DNA from: a virus
Direction: 5' to 3' (one strand)
IMG/VR virus record: IMGVR_UViG_3300045131_001460
Location: 1 to 31,154 of that record
DNA length: 31,154 nucleotides
The position numbers and the translations under genes are program-made. Shown in pieces: positions 30,593 through 31,154 of the stretch (position 1 is its first letter; each line of letters starts with the position of its first letter). The notes below the pieces were generated by a model that saw nothing but the letters and a program-made list of their open reading frames with translations, was not told the origin of the DNA and made no database searches.

Positions 30593-31154
30593 AAAAAATC
30601 CTCTGCAAAGAACTGTTGCATACCGTTGCCGGGGGTGGTGGGTAATATGCCGCTGGGTGTTGTCCCCATTCTCAGCGTGAGTTGGTCGTATTTGTCTCTC
30701 AGCTTTTTGGCAGATAAGATATTCGTCATCCAAAAAGAATCTTTCTGGCAGAACTCGATGACTTTCCGGATATGTCCGGGATCACGTTTATCAATCCGGA
30801 TCATCAGGTCGAAAGTCCTTGCCCATTTTTGCAAGTCAGGTTTTTTGAAATTTGGATTATTTCGTTTTGCATGTTTAAAAAGAAAATCTCCGAGTCGGTA
30901 CTCGATAGAGTCCGACAAAAAAAGATGCACGGATTTCGGAGGTTCGACAAAGAAGTCTTTTGTTTTTATAGTAGTTGTTATTGTATGTGGCCCTTTTTCG
31001 ACGTCTTGATGGCCCCTTTGCTGGCCGCTTTGCTGGCCCTCCTGCGCCAATCCGTTGTCACAAACTGTTGAATTTACTAATATTTTTTCAATATTTTGCT
31101 GGCCCATTTGCTGGCCCATTTGCTGGCCGTTTTTTGGTGTTTTGCTGGCCCTTT
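30589..31154 (-). CDS. Replisome-organizer-like replication protein, 5' end missing
   Basis: The frame is open to the right window edge, so the true start may lie outside; an internal ATG at 31119 would give 176 residues. The C-terminal part has LGDFLFKHAKRNNPNFK, LQKWARTFDLMIRI and EFCQKDSFWMTNILSAKKLR, then DKYDQLTLRM. This pattern is typical of phage replication-initiation proteins of the DnaD/replisome-organizer kind, which load DnaB. Before it come clusters of GQQ repeats, a low-complexity linker. The gene directly precedes and overlaps dnaB, as expected for a loader. Confidence 0.7.
   Translation of the reverse strand, partial: RASKTPKNGQQMGQQMGQQNIEKILVNSTVCDNGLAQEGQQSGQQRGHQDVEKGPHTITTTIKTKDFFVEPPKSVHLFLSDSIEYRLGDFLFKHAKRNNPNFKKPDLQKWARTFDLMIRIDKRDPGHIRKVIEFCQKDSFWMTNILSAKKLRDKYDQLTLRMGTTPSGILPTTPGNGMQQFFAEDFL
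31008..31154. repeat. Short GGCCAGCAAA repeats in the replication gene
   Basis: The plus-strand motif TTTGCTGGCC recurs in two clusters, about 31008-31048 and 31095-31154, the second in 12-bp steps. On the minus strand it encodes GQQ tripeptide repeats (MGQQMGQQ, EGQQSGQQRG). The array reaches the edge, so copy number is not known. Confidence 0.85.

Noticed and set aside
29282-30733. Longer DnaB start at 30733
   Set aside because: The extra 47 residues overlap the upstream gene, lack DnaB similarity, and a coupled ATGA start with a good ribosome-binding site exists at 30592.
1-31154. tRNA genes
   Set aside because: I saw no cloverleaf-like segment with a TTCGA-type T-loop and matching arms. 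A dedicated scan was not possible.

Overview
This window is one continuous block of a tailed-phage genome or prophage (Caudoviricetes) with a contractile tail. Every supported gene lies on the minus strand, so the biological reading order runs from high to low coordinates. Most neighbours touch or overlap by a few bases (ATGA, TAATG), as in long translationally coupled phage operons. The host cannot be fixed from the sequence. Intermediate GC and two DUF1566 (Lcl-like) proteins would fit a Gram-negative bacterium, perhaps of the Desulfobacterota, but this is a weak inference.

Right part (about 31.15-24.1 kb) is the replication and DNA-modification module. It holds a replisome-organizer-like protein open to the window edge, DnaB helicase, a VRR-NUC nuclease, an HNH endonuclease sitting against a second, truncated VRR-NUC copy, a Dam-type methylase interrupted by a tandem 16-residue repeat, several small proteins, an unrecognised AT-rich gene, and an Nmad1/DUF1599-type protein.

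Middle part (about 24.1-17.3 kb) is the packaging region. It holds a DUF1566-MazG-like fusion, a four-zinc-site protein, a likely small terminase, a 16-codon Lys-rich ORF with a perfect ribosome-binding site, an HU protein, a protein with two NrdR-like zinc ribbons, the large terminase, and a cluster in which three small unknown proteins look like diverged paralogues.

Left part (about 17.6-0 kb) is the virion module: a gp53-like baseplate protein, a SWIM-like zinc/coiled-coil protein, hub, OB/spike protein, PAAR-like tip and a 911-residue multidomain adhesin. A rho-independent terminator follows, then the major capsid protein, tail sheath, two tandem tail-tube genes, neck/tail proteins, and a gp26-like zinc protein followed by an ORF without a usable start codon (possible +1 frameshift). 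The window ends inside a gene with an 18-bp repeat encoding Pro/Val/Ser-rich hexapeptides. No portal or capsid protease is recognisable, so the baseplate block sits between terminase and capsid, which is unusual.

The best leads are the possible frameshift at 625-665, the duplicated tail tube, the HNH/VRR-NUC junction, the Dam repeat, the DUF1566-MazG fusion, the paralogue trio beside the terminase, and the Lys-rich micro-ORF.
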